Shown: positions 18,463-27,947 of the stretch, piece by piece
How positions within the stretch are numbered: the first letter of the stretch is position 1
How the letters are laid out: each line of letters starts with the position of its first letter
Assembly: GCF_042926695.1 (NCBI RefSeq)
Contig: NZ_CP170642.1
Coordinates: 1,922,001 to 1,986,000, forward strand
DNA length: 64,000 nucleotides
Source: Lonepinella koalarum
Lineage (GTDB): Bacteria > Pseudomonadota > Gammaproteobacteria > Enterobacterales > Pasteurellaceae
Direction of reading: 5' to 3'
Notes under the pieces: generated by a model
The model's input: the letters and a program-made list of their open reading frames with translations, nothing else
Databases searched by the model: none
What the model was told of the DNA's origin: nothing
Translations under genes and position numbers: made by a program

Positions 18463-19968
18463 TTATTGTTGTTCTGTGTTAGCCGGTTTTGCACCATTAT
18501 CTGCATCTGCGGGTGTTTCGGTCATGCTTTCTGCTGCATTACTTTCTACTGCTTCTACTGCGTTATTTTCTTCCGCCGATTTTATTTCTTCCACCGCCAC
18601 TTGATTGGATTCAGTCAAGGTTTTATCCGCTGAAATCTCAATTTTTTGTACTTCTTGTGGTGTTTTATTGAGTAATTTATCCAACGCATTCAAACTGTTT
18701 AATTGATTTGGCACTTCAATATAAATAGATTGTTCTGCTAATTCATCCAGCGATTTTAAGAATGCGGTAGCCGTTTCCGAATTAGTATCAAAATAACTTC
18801 TAATCCATGCGGCAACGGTTTCAAGGGACTGTTTATACAATTCATTTTGTTGCCGTGGCACCGCTAAAATGGCAATTTGTAACCGTAAGCGAATATTTTC
18901 ACGTAAGTAAATATCTTGATTCGGTGCCAATAAGGCTTGAGTGGCATTTTCCGAACGTGGGGTAATGCGAATAAAATGATTCATGAATGATATGGCACTT
19001 TTCTGAATATTTTTCTCCCAATCATTCACGTCATCGGACACTTTAGTCTCTTGATTTTGTTCATCGCCAAAATTCACGTTAGCAATCACTAATTCATCCA
19101 CATTATTTGCCAACTGTGATAAACGTTGCATAATCGCATTTTGATCCACGCGATTGACTGAAAGCAATTGCTTTAAATCTTGGTTAATTGTGGCACGAAT
19201 TAATTTAACTTGTGGCTCATCGACCTTAGTTAATACCTCATCTGCCACTTTTAATAATGAAATACTGGTATCAATATCGTTATCCAATACGAGTTTACGT
19301 AACGCATTGGTGAGTAAAAAATCGGCTTCACTCAGTAGCCACTCACTTGGTTGTGCATTATTTGCTTTCGCCAGCTTGTTCACTTCTGCCTTTAAGTTTG
19401 TATAAGCAGTATCTTGTGCAGACAAGTTTTGTGCTAGGCTGGCAAGTTTTTGATCATGCGCGTTTAAGCCAGCCAGTAACTGCTCAATTTGCGCCCGTTC
19501 TTGTGCAAAGTTTGGCATTTCCAGCGGGGTATTACTTGTATTCGCCACATGCGCTACACTATTGGAAATTTTTTGTTCAAGTGCGGTGATTTTTTGGTTA
19601 ATTTTATCCACTTCCAGTTGACCGAAATAATATCCCGCGCCGCCAAGTCCTAATGCCACTAATAAAGCGAATACACCTAATGCGGAACTGCCTTTTTTTA
19701 TCACCACGGTTTCGGTTTGTTGTGGTTTAATTTTTTCCGGTTCGGTGTGTTGCGGCTCGGTTTTAACACGGTCTTTAGCCGACTCTACCTTGGATGTTTC
19801 GACTTTTGCAGAATCTAACGTCGGCTCAACATTGACTTGTTTGCCTGCCTTGTCAGTGATGTTTTTCTTCACTTCACCAGCATCTGTCCCCACCGTTTTC
19901 CCCTCAGTTGTCCCCGTAGCGCCTTGGTTCTGAACGCCATCAGATTGCATTTCTTTTTTATTACTCAT
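18463..19968 (-). CDS. hemX: HemX family membrane protein
   Basis: Often annotated as uroporphyrinogen-III C-methyltransferase, but there is no SAM-binding motif here; the family has a single membrane anchor and a coiled-coil periplasmic part. 501 residues: an acidic and Lys/Thr-rich N-terminal tail (residues 1-95), one TM segment (ALGVFALLVALGLGGAGYYFG), then a coiled-coil stretch (VDKINQKITALEQKIS, LAGLNAHDQKLASLAQNL) and a helical domain. It ends in a low-complexity Glu/Ala tail. It lies between hemD and hemY, with 22 and 11 bases of spacing. Confidence 0.92.
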   Translation of the reverse strand: MSNKKEMQSDGVQNQGATGTTEGKTVGTDAGEVKKNITDKAGKQVNVEPTLDSAKVETSKVESAKDRVKTEPQHTEPEKIKPQQTETVVIKKGSSALGVFALLVALGLGGAGYYFGQLEVDKINQKITALEQKISNSVAHVANTSNTPLEMPNFAQERAQIEQLLAGLNAHDQKLASLAQNLSAQDTAYTNLKAEVNKLAKANNAQPSEWLLSEADFLLTNALRKLVLDNDIDTSISLLKVADEVLTKVDEPQVKLIRATINQDLKQLLSVNRVDQNAIMQRLSQLANNVDELVIANVNFGDEQNQETKVSDDVNDWEKNIQKSAISFMNHFIRITPRSENATQALLAPNQDIYLRENIRLRLQIAILAVPRQQNELYKQSLETVAAWIRSYFDTNSETATAFLKSLDELAEQSIYIEVPNQLNSLNALDKLLNKTPQEVQKIEISADKTLTESNQVAVEEIKSAEENNAVEAVESNAAESMTETPADADNGAKPANTEQQ

Positions 19969-19990
19969 ACCAACTCTCTCTCGCTTAAAA

Positions 19991-20752
19991 TTAAGATGTT
20001 AATAACCTGCTTGCTAATGTCTCGACCAAAGTGGCATTATCTGCTTTCGGTGCAATAATAATATTTTCTTTTTGCCAACCCACTGCCACCGCTAAATTCG
20101 CAATACGGCGACTAATGGTAACCAATTGACAACCTTTTAACCAAGTTTGTTCTCTTACTGGCACAAAGTCAACCAACGCATTTAAAATTTCCGCACTGGT
20201 GACTAAAACACAGTTAATGCCAGCACGTTTCCATAAATCAATTTGCTCGTCATTATTATAGTCTATTGGCAAGCGTTGATAACATTCTAGCACATTTATT
20301 GTCGCACCACGTAATTTTGCTTGTGCTGCAAAATGCTCACGCCCGCCATTGCCGCGTAAAATCAGGATGTTTTTATCCTCTAAATCTTGCATTAAGGCTA
20401 AATTTAACACTCCCTCGCTGTTTTCTTGTTGAAATGGATAATGTACAGTAATTCCGCATTGGCTTGCCAAATATTCCGCAGTGCCTTGCCCCACAGCAAA
20501 ATAATCAATATCTTCTCGCCATTGAAAGCCGGTGGCTAATAAGGTTTCTACGGCAAAATTCACCGCACTTTTGGAGACACAAAAAATATAATCACCCGAT
20601 TTTAACTGGTTAATTTTATTCGGTAATTGATTGAGCTCTCGTCCGGCAGAAATGGAAAAAAACGGTAAATGAATATTGGCTATGCCAACTTTATTCAGCC
20701 TCTCCGCTAATTGTTTGCCCGCTTGATCTGGGCGCGTAATTAACACTGCCAT
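19991..20752 (-). CDS. hemD: Uroporphyrinogen-III synthase
   Basis: Cyclises hydroxymethylbilane with inversion of ring D to uroporphyrinogen III. At 253 residues it has family length. The sequence is divergent, as always for HemD, but the N-terminal VLITRPDQAGKQLAERL, the central SKSAVNFAVETLL and FAVGQGTAEYLA, and VLVTSAEILNALVDF near the end fit the two-domain fold. It starts 5 bases after the hemC stop, which supports co-transcription. Confidence 0.95.
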   Translation of the reverse strand: MAVLITRPDQAGKQLAERLNKVGIANIHLPFFSISAGRELNQLPNKINQLKSGDYIFCVSKSAVNFAVETLLATGFQWREDIDYFAVGQGTAEYLASQCGITVHYPFQQENSEGVLNLALMQDLEDKNILILRGNGGREHFAAQAKLRGATINVLECYQRLPIDYNNDEQIDLWKRAGINCVLVTSAEILNALVDFVPVREQTWLKGCQLVTISRRIANLAVAVGWQKENIIIAPKADNATLVETLASRLLTS

Positions 20753-20757
20753 AACGC

Positions 20758-21696
20758 TTAATCCTGATAAATTTCCGCTAAGATTTTATCTGCCCCTTGC
20801 GCCAATAATTGCTCAGCAATTTGTCGCCCTAAAACTTCCGCATTTTGCACCGCACTTTTGCCTTCGGCGCGGATAATTTGCGAACCGTCTAATGAACCTA
20901 CCAACGTTCGTAAATAGAGTTCATTTTGTTGTATTACGGCAAAGCCAGCAATCGGCACCTGACAACCACCTTGTAAATGGCTATTCATCGCTCGTTCAGC
21001 CAGTACGCACGCGGTGGTGTCTGCATCGGCAAGCGGCGCAAGTAATTGTTGTACACGTTGATCATCCACTCGGCATTCAATCCCAACCGCCCCTTGTCCT
21101 GCTGCGGGTAAGCAATCGGATACATCAATAAAAGAGGCAATACGTTGTTCTAATCCTAAACGGATTAATCCTGCGGAGGCTAATATAATTGCCGCATAAT
21201 CGCCATTGTCTAACTTGCTTAAACGCGTTCCCACATTGCCACGCAAGGATTGAATTTGCAAATCGGGGTGTAAATGCTTTAATTGGCACTGACGGCGTAA
21301 ACTGGATGTGCCAACTATCGCACCCTGTGGCAATTCAGCCAAATTTTTATAATGATTTGACACAAAGGCATCACGTGGATCTTCACGCTGGCAAATCACA
21401 CTTAAACCTAAACCAGTCGGAAATTGCATCGGCACATCTTTCATAGAATGCACGGCAATATCCGCTTCGCCATTTAACAATGCATGTTCTAATTCTTTGA
21501 CAAACAAACCTTTTCCACCGATTTTAGCTAATGGTGTGTCTAAAATCACATCCCCTTTGGTCATCATTTTAACCAGTTCAATGGTTAACTCAGGATAAAG
21601 GGCTTGCAAGCGATGTTTAACATAATTGGCTTGCCATAATGCCAGTGGGCTTTGTCTGGTGGCAATTTTTAAGCTGTTATTCTTACTATGCGACAT
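20758..21696 (-). CDS. hemC: Porphobilinogen deaminase (hydroxymethylbilane synthase)
   Basis: Joins four porphobilinogens into hydroxymethylbilane. 312 residues. Visible landmarks are IATRQSPLALWQANYVK, KGLFVKELEHALL, AVHSMKDVP, GTSSLRRQCQL and RGNVGTRLSKLD. The cysteine that carries the dipyrromethane cofactor is in LQGGCQVPIAGFA. Its ATG overlaps the pssA stop by one base (TAATG), so translation is probably coupled to pssA. Confidence 0.97.
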   Translation of the reverse strand: MSHSKNNSLKIATRQSPLALWQANYVKHRLQALYPELTIELVKMMTKGDVILDTPLAKIGGKGLFVKELEHALLNGEADIAVHSMKDVPMQFPTGLGLSVICQREDPRDAFVSNHYKNLAELPQGAIVGTSSLRRQCQLKHLHPDLQIQSLRGNVGTRLSKLDNGDYAAIILASAGLIRLGLEQRIASFIDVSDCLPAAGQGAVGIECRVDDQRVQQLLAPLADADTTACVLAERAMNSHLQGGCQVPIAGFAVIQQNELYLRTLVGSLDGSQIIRAEGKSAVQNAEVLGRQIAEQLLAQGADKILAEIYQD

Positions 21697-23054
21697 TATA
21701 AAATCATCTTAATTAATTTATCCGCTTTAATACGAGCAAAACGTTTTAATAAGCGTTGCACTGGCTCCGGATAGTGTTCCATGGTGTCGAGTTCCGAATA
21801 ATGTTTTACGATTGTGGTATATCGACGAATTTCACTTAATTCTTGTTGTATTTTCGGTTGTAGTTGCTGCTTGGGATCAGAAATAAACAACCCATTTTCA
21901 GCATCTAACCGCCATGCGCGTGGATTTAAGTTATTGCCGGTTAATAACATATATTTTTTATCTACCCAAATACCTTTTAGGTGATAACTATGATCTTGAT
22001 CTTTCCATAAACGAACGGTCAAATGTCCATTATTAATTTCATGTTCGAATTTTTTACAGAAAGCACGTAAATTTTTCTCATATAAATAAGGCAATCCACC
22101 CGCCATTTTAAAGGGTTCTGATGGCGGAATATAAAAATCGTTGGCGGTTTTATCACCGACAATAATTTCGATCTGTTTACCATCATTTAACAGATCACGA
22201 ATCTTAATTTGCAATGTGCGTGGAAAGTTAAAATACGGCGTGCAGATGATCAGTTTTTGTTCGACCAGCACAAATAAATCTTGGATGGTGCGGTTTAATA
22301 AATTATCTCTCGCCCCTAAACCGAATAAAGGCGAAATTAATAAATTATCCTGAAATTGCACCGCACTTTCTAACTGATAGTTTGCATAAGCAATTAAATA
22401 ACGACGAAAAGACTTAATCTGATGCTTAATTTCTTTAGTTTTTGGACGCTGTTTATCATCTAGTGGTAAAACCACATTAGGATCACTTAAATATTGTTGG
22501 ATAAATCGCACGAAACTATCAGCTAACCGTGGATTTTTAATTTTTTGATAGCGGTCATAGCGATATTTTTCTTGCTGATATAAATAGACATTGTTGATAC
22601 TCGCACCACTGTAAAGCACCGTATCATCAAATACGAAACCTTTAATATGTAGCACACCAAACACTTCTCGGCTATTAATCGGTACCCCAAAGAACATGGG
22701 ATCATTGTGGTGTAACGCTCGCTGTTTTGCATACCAATCCGCATTCGTGGTGCTTTCTTCCGCACCAATTAAATTACGTTGTGCGCGATGCCAATCAATT
22801 AAGATTTTAACATCTAAATCTGGATTGTTCGCTTTAGCTTGATAAATTTCCGCCAAAATTTCTTCGCCAGCTTCATCAAATTGCCAGTAAAGTGCGGTGA
22901 AATAAATGCGTATTTTAGCATGACGGATCAATTCAATAATGGCTTGTTTAAATGCTTTCGGACCTGAAATAAATTCAATATCATCCGCAACTTGTGGCAC
23001 ATAGTTCATTTTCTCAAGATGTTGTTTTGCTCTTTTTAGTCGATTAATAAACAT
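21696..23054 (-). CDS. pssA: CDP-diacylglycerol-serine O-phosphatidyltransferase
   Basis: Makes phosphatidylserine, the precursor of phosphatidylethanolamine, at the membrane surface. 452 residues, as in E. coli. This is the phospholipase-D-like type, with two HKD motifs: HIKGFVFDD (about residue 137) and HLKGIWVDKK (about residue 356, followed by GNNLNPRAW). It heads the run into hemCDXY. It is divergent from the methyltransferase gene at 23176. Confidence 0.96.
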   Translation of the reverse strand: MFINRLKRAKQHLEKMNYVPQVADDIEFISGPKAFKQAIIELIRHAKIRIYFTALYWQFDEAGEEILAEIYQAKANNPDLDVKILIDWHRAQRNLIGAEESTTNADWYAKQRALHHNDPMFFGVPINSREVFGVLHIKGFVFDDTVLYSGASINNVYLYQQEKYRYDRYQKIKNPRLADSFVRFIQQYLSDPNVVLPLDDKQRPKTKEIKHQIKSFRRYLIAYANYQLESAVQFQDNLLISPLFGLGARDNLLNRTIQDLFVLVEQKLIICTPYFNFPRTLQIKIRDLLNDGKQIEIIVGDKTANDFYIPPSEPFKMAGGLPYLYEKNLRAFCKKFEHEINNGHLTVRLWKDQDHSYHLKGIWVDKKYMLLTGNNLNPRAWRLDAENGLFISDPKQQLQPKIQQELSEIRRYTTIVKHYSELDTMEHYPEPVQRLLKRFARIKADKLIKMIL

Positions 23055-23134
23055 AATATTTCTTTATATTACTCAGCATTATTCTGGTAGTTTACAATAT
23101 TTATGAATGAATAGGGTAGAAAAAAGCATTTTTT

Positions 23135-23143
23135 TGCTATAAT
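23135..23143 (+). promoter_or_regulatory. Extended -10 promoter of the SpoU methyltransferase gene
   Basis: TGCTATAAT, an extended -10 element, 32 bases before the start codon. No good -35 is seen, which fits an extended -10 promoter. Confidence 0.55.
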
Positions 23144-23175
23144 AGCCCGAATCTTCCTTTATTAGTGACTACATT

Positions 23176-24138
23176 ATGAACAAATCTAAATCTTCCAATT
23201 TCAGTAAACCTATTTTTTCACCACTTTCTGATCAAAAACGTTTTTCTGATCGCCGTTCAAGCCAGACAAAACGCCCAAGTTATCGCCAACCTGCATCAGA
23301 ACCACACCTCACTGAAACGACTTTAGGTGGGGTAAAAGTCGTCGTCAAGTCCAGTCGCATAAGTGATAAGCCCAACAAGAAAAAAACCGGTGCGTTATCA
23401 CCAAGAGCGCCAGAAAAAATCAAGAAAAATCGTGCGGAAGAAATGAAAATCTTCGGTGAAAATGCTTGTTTGAGTTTATTTGAGCAACGACCAGAAAGCA
23501 TTGTTCGTGTATGGGCGACGGTGGAAGTGGCACATAGAATTGGAGAGATGTTGAGTTATTTAGCCACCAATAAAAAAGTCTATCACGTGGTGGATCGTGA
23601 AGAATTAGAGCTTGTCAGTGGTTCAGAACACCATGGTGGTATCTGTATGTTAGTCAAAAAGCCACGCATATTTACGCTTGCTGGTTATGTGGATTTACCC
23701 CGTAAAGCCGATTGTTTAATCATGTTAGACGGTGTAGCGAATAATCCACAAAATCTCGGCGGCATTTTGCGTACTTGTGCCTTTTATGGCGTGAAAGGCA
23801 TTGTTACTAGCCAACCAGATATGTTACTCAACGCCAATACCGCACGCGTTGCTGAGGGCGGTTTGGAATATGTACATATTTTACAATCCCATGATGGTGA
23901 AACTGCATTACAGCAATTACGCCAAGCTGGTTATCAAATTGTGCATATTAGCCATGAAAAACAAGTACAGAGCATTAATAGCCTACAATTACAAGATAAA
24001 GTGGTGTTTGTGTTAGCCAACGGCTGGGCGACAAAAGAAGATGCTAAGGTCAATTTAAGTTTAGCCAATCCGTTAAAAAGTGGCTTAAATGTGGCTGTAG
24101 CTACTGGGGTGTTGTTGGTAAAATGGGTAGGAAGATAG
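23176..24138 (+). CDS. TrmH/SpoU-family RNA 2'-O-methyltransferase (YfiF-like)
   Basis: SAM-dependent ribose methyltransferase of the SpoU family; target RNA unknown. 320 residues. A basic, disordered N terminus (about 1-95: RSSQTKRPSYRQP, KPNKKKTG) precedes a SpoU substrate-binding domain (IFGENACLSLFEQRPESIVRV) and the knotted catalytic domain. Its motifs are LDGVANNPQNLGGILRTCAFYG, ARVAEGGLEYV, VLANGWATKED and LKSGLNVAVATGVLL; the last replaces the usual LNVSVAAGILLY. The extended N terminus resembles E. coli YfiF. Divergent from pssA. Confidence 0.88.
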   Translation: MNKSKSSNFSKPIFSPLSDQKRFSDRRSSQTKRPSYRQPASEPHLTETTLGGVKVVVKSSRISDKPNKKKTGALSPRAPEKIKKNRAEEMKIFGENACLSLFEQRPESIVRVWATVEVAHRIGEMLSYLATNKKVYHVVDREELELVSGSEHHGGICMLVKKPRIFTLAGYVDLPRKADCLIMLDGVANNPQNLGGILRTCAFYGVKGIVTSQPDMLLNANTARVAEGGLEYVHILQSHDGETALQQLRQAGYQIVHISHEKQVQSINSLQLQDKVVFVLANGWATKEDAKVNLSLANPLKSGLNVAVATGVLLVKWVGR

Positions 24139-24140
24139 CG

Positions 24141-24192
24141 ATGCCCCGCACTGGCGTACAGGGTTAAGCATGGTAACGATGCTCCGCATCTT
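24141..24192. repeat. 52-nt dispersed intergenic repeat, copy 1
   Basis: 52 bases that match 27823-27874 with four differences by eye. The repeat contains internal short inverted pieces (CCCTG..CAGGG type, GATGC..GCATC). It follows the methyltransferase stop. Confidence 0.8.
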
Positions 24193-24255
24193 GTGTTGCC
24201 TAGCTACGGAATAGCGTTATATTCGTCACCTCGTAGGCGAGTATGGGGGTAGTTA

Positions 24256-24516
24256 TTATAATTTATCGGCGTGATGAATTAATACAAAGCGTTCCCAAAG
24301 TTCTTCTTGGCTTTCTATGTGGTCGGGATCGAGAATAATACATTTGGTGATCGGGCAAACTTTTTGGCAGGTTGGGGTATCATAATGTCCGACACATTCG
24401 GTGCAAAGGTTTGGATCAATTTCATAAATATCATCACCAATAGAGATCGCATCATTCGGACATTCCGGCAGACACATATCGCAATTTGTGCATTTATCCG
24501 TGATGAGTAACGCCAT
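24256..24516 (-). CDS. YfhL-family 4Fe-4S dicluster ferredoxin
   Basis: Small electron-transfer protein with two [4Fe-4S] clusters. 86 residues. Cluster motifs are CTNCDMCLPECPND and CTECVGHYDTPTCQKVCP; the long spacing in the second motif is typical of the YfhL/Allochromatium-type ferredoxins. A C-terminal helix (ESQEELWERFVLIHHADKL) follows. Its redox partner is not evident. Divergent from the RNase T2 gene. Confidence 0.93.
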   Translation of the reverse strand: MALLITDKCTNCDMCLPECPNDAISIGDDIYEIDPNLCTECVGHYDTPTCQKVCPITKCIILDPDHIESQEELWERFVLIHHADKL

Positions 24517-24583
24517 AACAATCTCGTGAGTGAACTAAAGTTGGCGATTATATAGAATTTTAATAACAATTTAAAGGTTAAAA

Positions 24584-25327
24584 ATGACACAAAAACAGCA
24601 GAAACAACTTGTTCAACTCATTATTGTCGCTATCGGCTTGCTTATTTATTTTGCCATAAACTGGTTTAGCCGTGATGTTCAACACCAACCAACTCAACCG
24701 ACCACCACAAAACAAGCTCAAAAACAAAATAATAGCAATGTAAAGGTGAATAAAAGTGCGGTGAATTTTGATTATGATTTTGTCATGTCTAACGATCCTA
24801 TCGGATCCAATAAAAATGCCAACACTGATTATTATATGCTTGCATTATCTTGGTCGCCTGCATTCTGTCATAACCAACAAGAAAAATATGGCAAAAACCT
24901 ACCTCAGTCTGCTCTTATGCAATGTGGCACACAACAAAAATATGGTTGGGTAATTCATGGGTTATGGCCACAAAATGCGAACGCTCAAAGTACGATTGAT
25001 CATCCAAGATTTTGTCAAGGGGATTTGCCAGCAGTAGATTATACCATTATGCAAAAATACTTAGCGGAAAGTCCCAGCCTGAATTTACTCCAAGGCGAAT
25101 GGGAAAAACACGGTGCCTGTGCCTTTGATTCGGCGGAACAATATTTTAAAAAACAACAAGATTTATACCGCAGTTTAGTGTTACCCACAGAACAAATGAA
25201 CAAAAAAGAGTTGTTTCGTTGGATAAAACAGCATAATCCTGCCTTAAAAAATGCCTATTTAGGGGCAAGCCGTACTGAATTGTTCATTTGTTATGATTTA
25301 ACATGGCAAGTGATAGATTGCAAATAA
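24584..25327 (+). CDS. T2-family ribonuclease (secreted or membrane-anchored)
   Basis: Endoribonuclease of the RNase I/T2 family that degrades RNA outside the cytoplasm. 247 residues. An uncleaved-looking N-terminal membrane helix (QLIIVAIGLLIYFAINWF) precedes a polar linker. The two catalytic conserved regions are both present: VIHGLWPQ (CAS I) and EWEKHGACAFD (CAS II). Cysteines at CHN, CGT and CICYD-type positions could form disulfides. A USS (aaaagtgcggtg) lies in the linker. It is separated from pgk by a strong promoter. Confidence 0.9.
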   Translation: MTQKQQKQLVQLIIVAIGLLIYFAINWFSRDVQHQPTQPTTTKQAQKQNNSNVKVNKSAVNFDYDFVMSNDPIGSNKNANTDYYMLALSWSPAFCHNQQEKYGKNLPQSALMQCGTQQKYGWVIHGLWPQNANAQSTIDHPRFCQGDLPAVDYTIMQKYLAESPSLNLLQGEWEKHGACAFDSAEQYFKKQQDLYRSLVLPTEQMNKKELFRWIKQHNPALKNAYLGASRTELFICYDLTWQVIDCK

Positions 25328-25352
25328 CTCACAATAATTTGATCTAAAGCAG

Positions 25353-25381
25353 TTACAATAGCGAAAAGATCTCGTTATAAT
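25353..25381 (+). promoter_or_regulatory. pgk promoter
   Basis: TTACAA (25353-25358), 17-base spacer, TATAAT (25376-25381). It lies about 50 bases before the pgk start, whose ribosome site reads AAGAAGGAAAA. Confidence 0.6.
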
Positions 25382-25430
25382 AGGATAGATTTACCGTTTT
25401 ATATTATTTTTAACACAAGAAGGAAAAATT

Positions 25431-26606
25431 ATGTCAGTAATCAAAATGACCGACCTTGATTTAGCAGGTAAACGTCTTTTTATTCGTGCGGATTTAAACG
25501 TACCTGTCAAAGATGGTAAAGTAACTTCTGATGCTCGTATTCGTGCCACTATTCCTACCTTAAAATTAGCCTTAGAAAAAGGGGCGAAAGTCATGGTCAC
25601 TTCTCACTTAGGTCGTCCGACCGAAGGTGAAGCATGCCAACCAGAAGATTCATTACAACCTGTAGTTGATTACTTAAACAAGGTTTTAGATGTACCTGTT
25701 CGTTTAGTAACCGATTATTTAAATGGCGTTGATGTTAAAGAAAATGAAATCGTGGTGCTTGAAAATGTACGTGTTAATAAAGGCGAGAAGAAAAACGATC
25801 CTGAATTAGGTAAAAAATACGCCGCACTTTGTGATGTATTTGTAATGGATGCGTTTGGTACTGCTCACCGTGCGCAAGCATCCACTTATGGTGTGGCAGA
25901 ATATGCACCGGTAGCTTGTGCTGGTCCATTACTAGCAGCAGAATTAGATGCCTTAGGTAAAGCGTTAAAAGAACCTCAACGCCCAATGTTGGCAATCGTT
26001 GGAGGTTCAAAAGTCTCCACTAAATTAACCGTGTTAGATAGCCTTTCAAAAATCGCTGACCAAATCATTGTTGGTGGTGGTATCGCCAATACCTTTATCG
26101 CAGCTGAAGGTAAAGCAGTCGGTAAATCCCTTTACGAAGAAGATTTAATCCCTGAAGCTCAACGTTTAGCTAAACAAACCAAAATCCCTGTACCCGTAGA
26201 TGTACGTGTCGGTACAGAATTCTCTGAAACCGCACCAGCGACTGAAAAATCAGTTGATGATGTAAAAGCTGACGAATCTATTTTCGATATTGGTGACAAA
26301 ACCGCTGAACAATTAGCACAAATCATCAAAGCATCAAAAACTATTCTTTGGAATGGTCCTGTTGGTGTGTTTGAATTCCCTAACTTCCGTAAAGGGACTG
26401 AAGTGATTTCCAATGCGATTGCTGAAGCCACTGCAAACGGAGCATTCTCCATTGCGGGGGGCGGTGATACGCTTGCGGCGATCGATTTATTCGGTATTAA
26501 AGATAAAATTTCTTATATCTCAACTGGTGGCGGTGCTTTCTTGGAATTCGTTGAAGGCAAAGTGTTACCAGCGGTTGAAATTTTAGAGAAACGTGCGAAC
26601 GGTTAA
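25431..26606 (+). CDS. pgk: Phosphoglycerate kinase
   Basis: Glycolytic transfer of phosphate between 1,3-bisphosphoglycerate and ADP. 391 residues. Visible motifs are RLFIRADLNVPVKDG, SHLGRP, VMDAFGTAHRAQAST, IVGGSKVSTKL, ILWNGPVGVFEF and the nucleotide-binding GGGDTLAAID. It is followed by fbaA in the same direction, as in many gammaproteobacteria. Codon use is strongly biased, fitting high expression. Confidence 0.98.
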   Translation: MSVIKMTDLDLAGKRLFIRADLNVPVKDGKVTSDARIRATIPTLKLALEKGAKVMVTSHLGRPTEGEACQPEDSLQPVVDYLNKVLDVPVRLVTDYLNGVDVKENEIVVLENVRVNKGEKKNDPELGKKYAALCDVFVMDAFGTAHRAQASTYGVAEYAPVACAGPLLAAELDALGKALKEPQRPMLAIVGGSKVSTKLTVLDSLSKIADQIIVGGGIANTFIAAEGKAVGKSLYEEDLIPEAQRLAKQTKIPVPVDVRVGTEFSETAPATEKSVDDVKADESIFDIGDKTAEQLAQIIKASKTILWNGPVGVFEFPNFRKGTEVISNAIAEATANGAFSIAGGGDTLAAIDLFGIKDKISYISTGGGAFLEFVEGKVLPAVEILEKRANG

Positions 26607-26623
26607 TTCATATTCACGGTAAT

Positions 26624-26642
26624 GGGCGTATGCAATACGCCC
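26624..26642. repeat. Short palindromic intergenic repeat between pgk and fbaA
   Basis: GGGCGTAT, GCA, ATACGCCC: an 8-base stem with a 3-base loop. I recognise this GTAGGGGCGTATTGCATACGCCC-type hairpin as a recurring intergenic element in Haemophilus-like genomes. It may adjust pgk/fbaA ratios. Confidence 0.6.
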
Positions 26643-26683
26643 CTACAAAAACTTGATTTTAAATTTAAAGAAGGAAAAACAAC

Positions 26684-27760
<1,077 letters not shown>

Positions 27761-27784
27761 TTGTTTAAAGTAAGTTAAAATATC

Positions 27785-27822
27785 ACCGTACTTTTTCTTA
27801 TTTGGGAAAAGTGCGGTTTTTT
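27785..27822 (+). terminator. fbaA terminator built on a USS
   Basis: ACCGTACTTTTT (27785-27796) pairs with AAAAGTGCGGT (27807-27817), followed by T6. The right arm is a perfect uptake signal, the left arm a one-mismatch copy. Confidence 0.8.
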
Positions 27823-27874
27823 ATGCCCTGCACTGGCGTACAGGGCTAGGCATGGTGACGATGCTCCGCATCTT
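27823..27874. repeat. 52-nt dispersed intergenic repeat, copy 2
   Basis: Second copy of the element at 24141-24192 (four differences in 52). It follows the fbaA terminator and is itself followed by the CCCCGTAC hairpin at 27914. Confidence 0.8.
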
Positions 27875-27913
27875 AATAAACTGACAAGCCACAGCGTGGC
27901 GTAATATGCTTAA

Positions 27914-27933
27914 CCCCGTACGCAAGTACGGGG
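27914..27933. repeat. CCCCGTAC/GTACGGGG hairpin before the O-antigen ligase-like gene
   Basis: 8-base perfect stem with GCAA loop. It belongs to the family also found at 17107-17142 and 44963-44983, and ends only 14 bases before the chosen start at 27948. Confidence 0.7.
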
Positions 27934-27947
27934 GGAAAATCGGAAAA

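Noticed and set aside
18463..19968. HemX as an active uroporphyrinogen methyltransferase
   Set aside because: The sequence is a membrane-anchored coiled-coil protein with no methyltransferase motif; the enzyme name is a legacy label.
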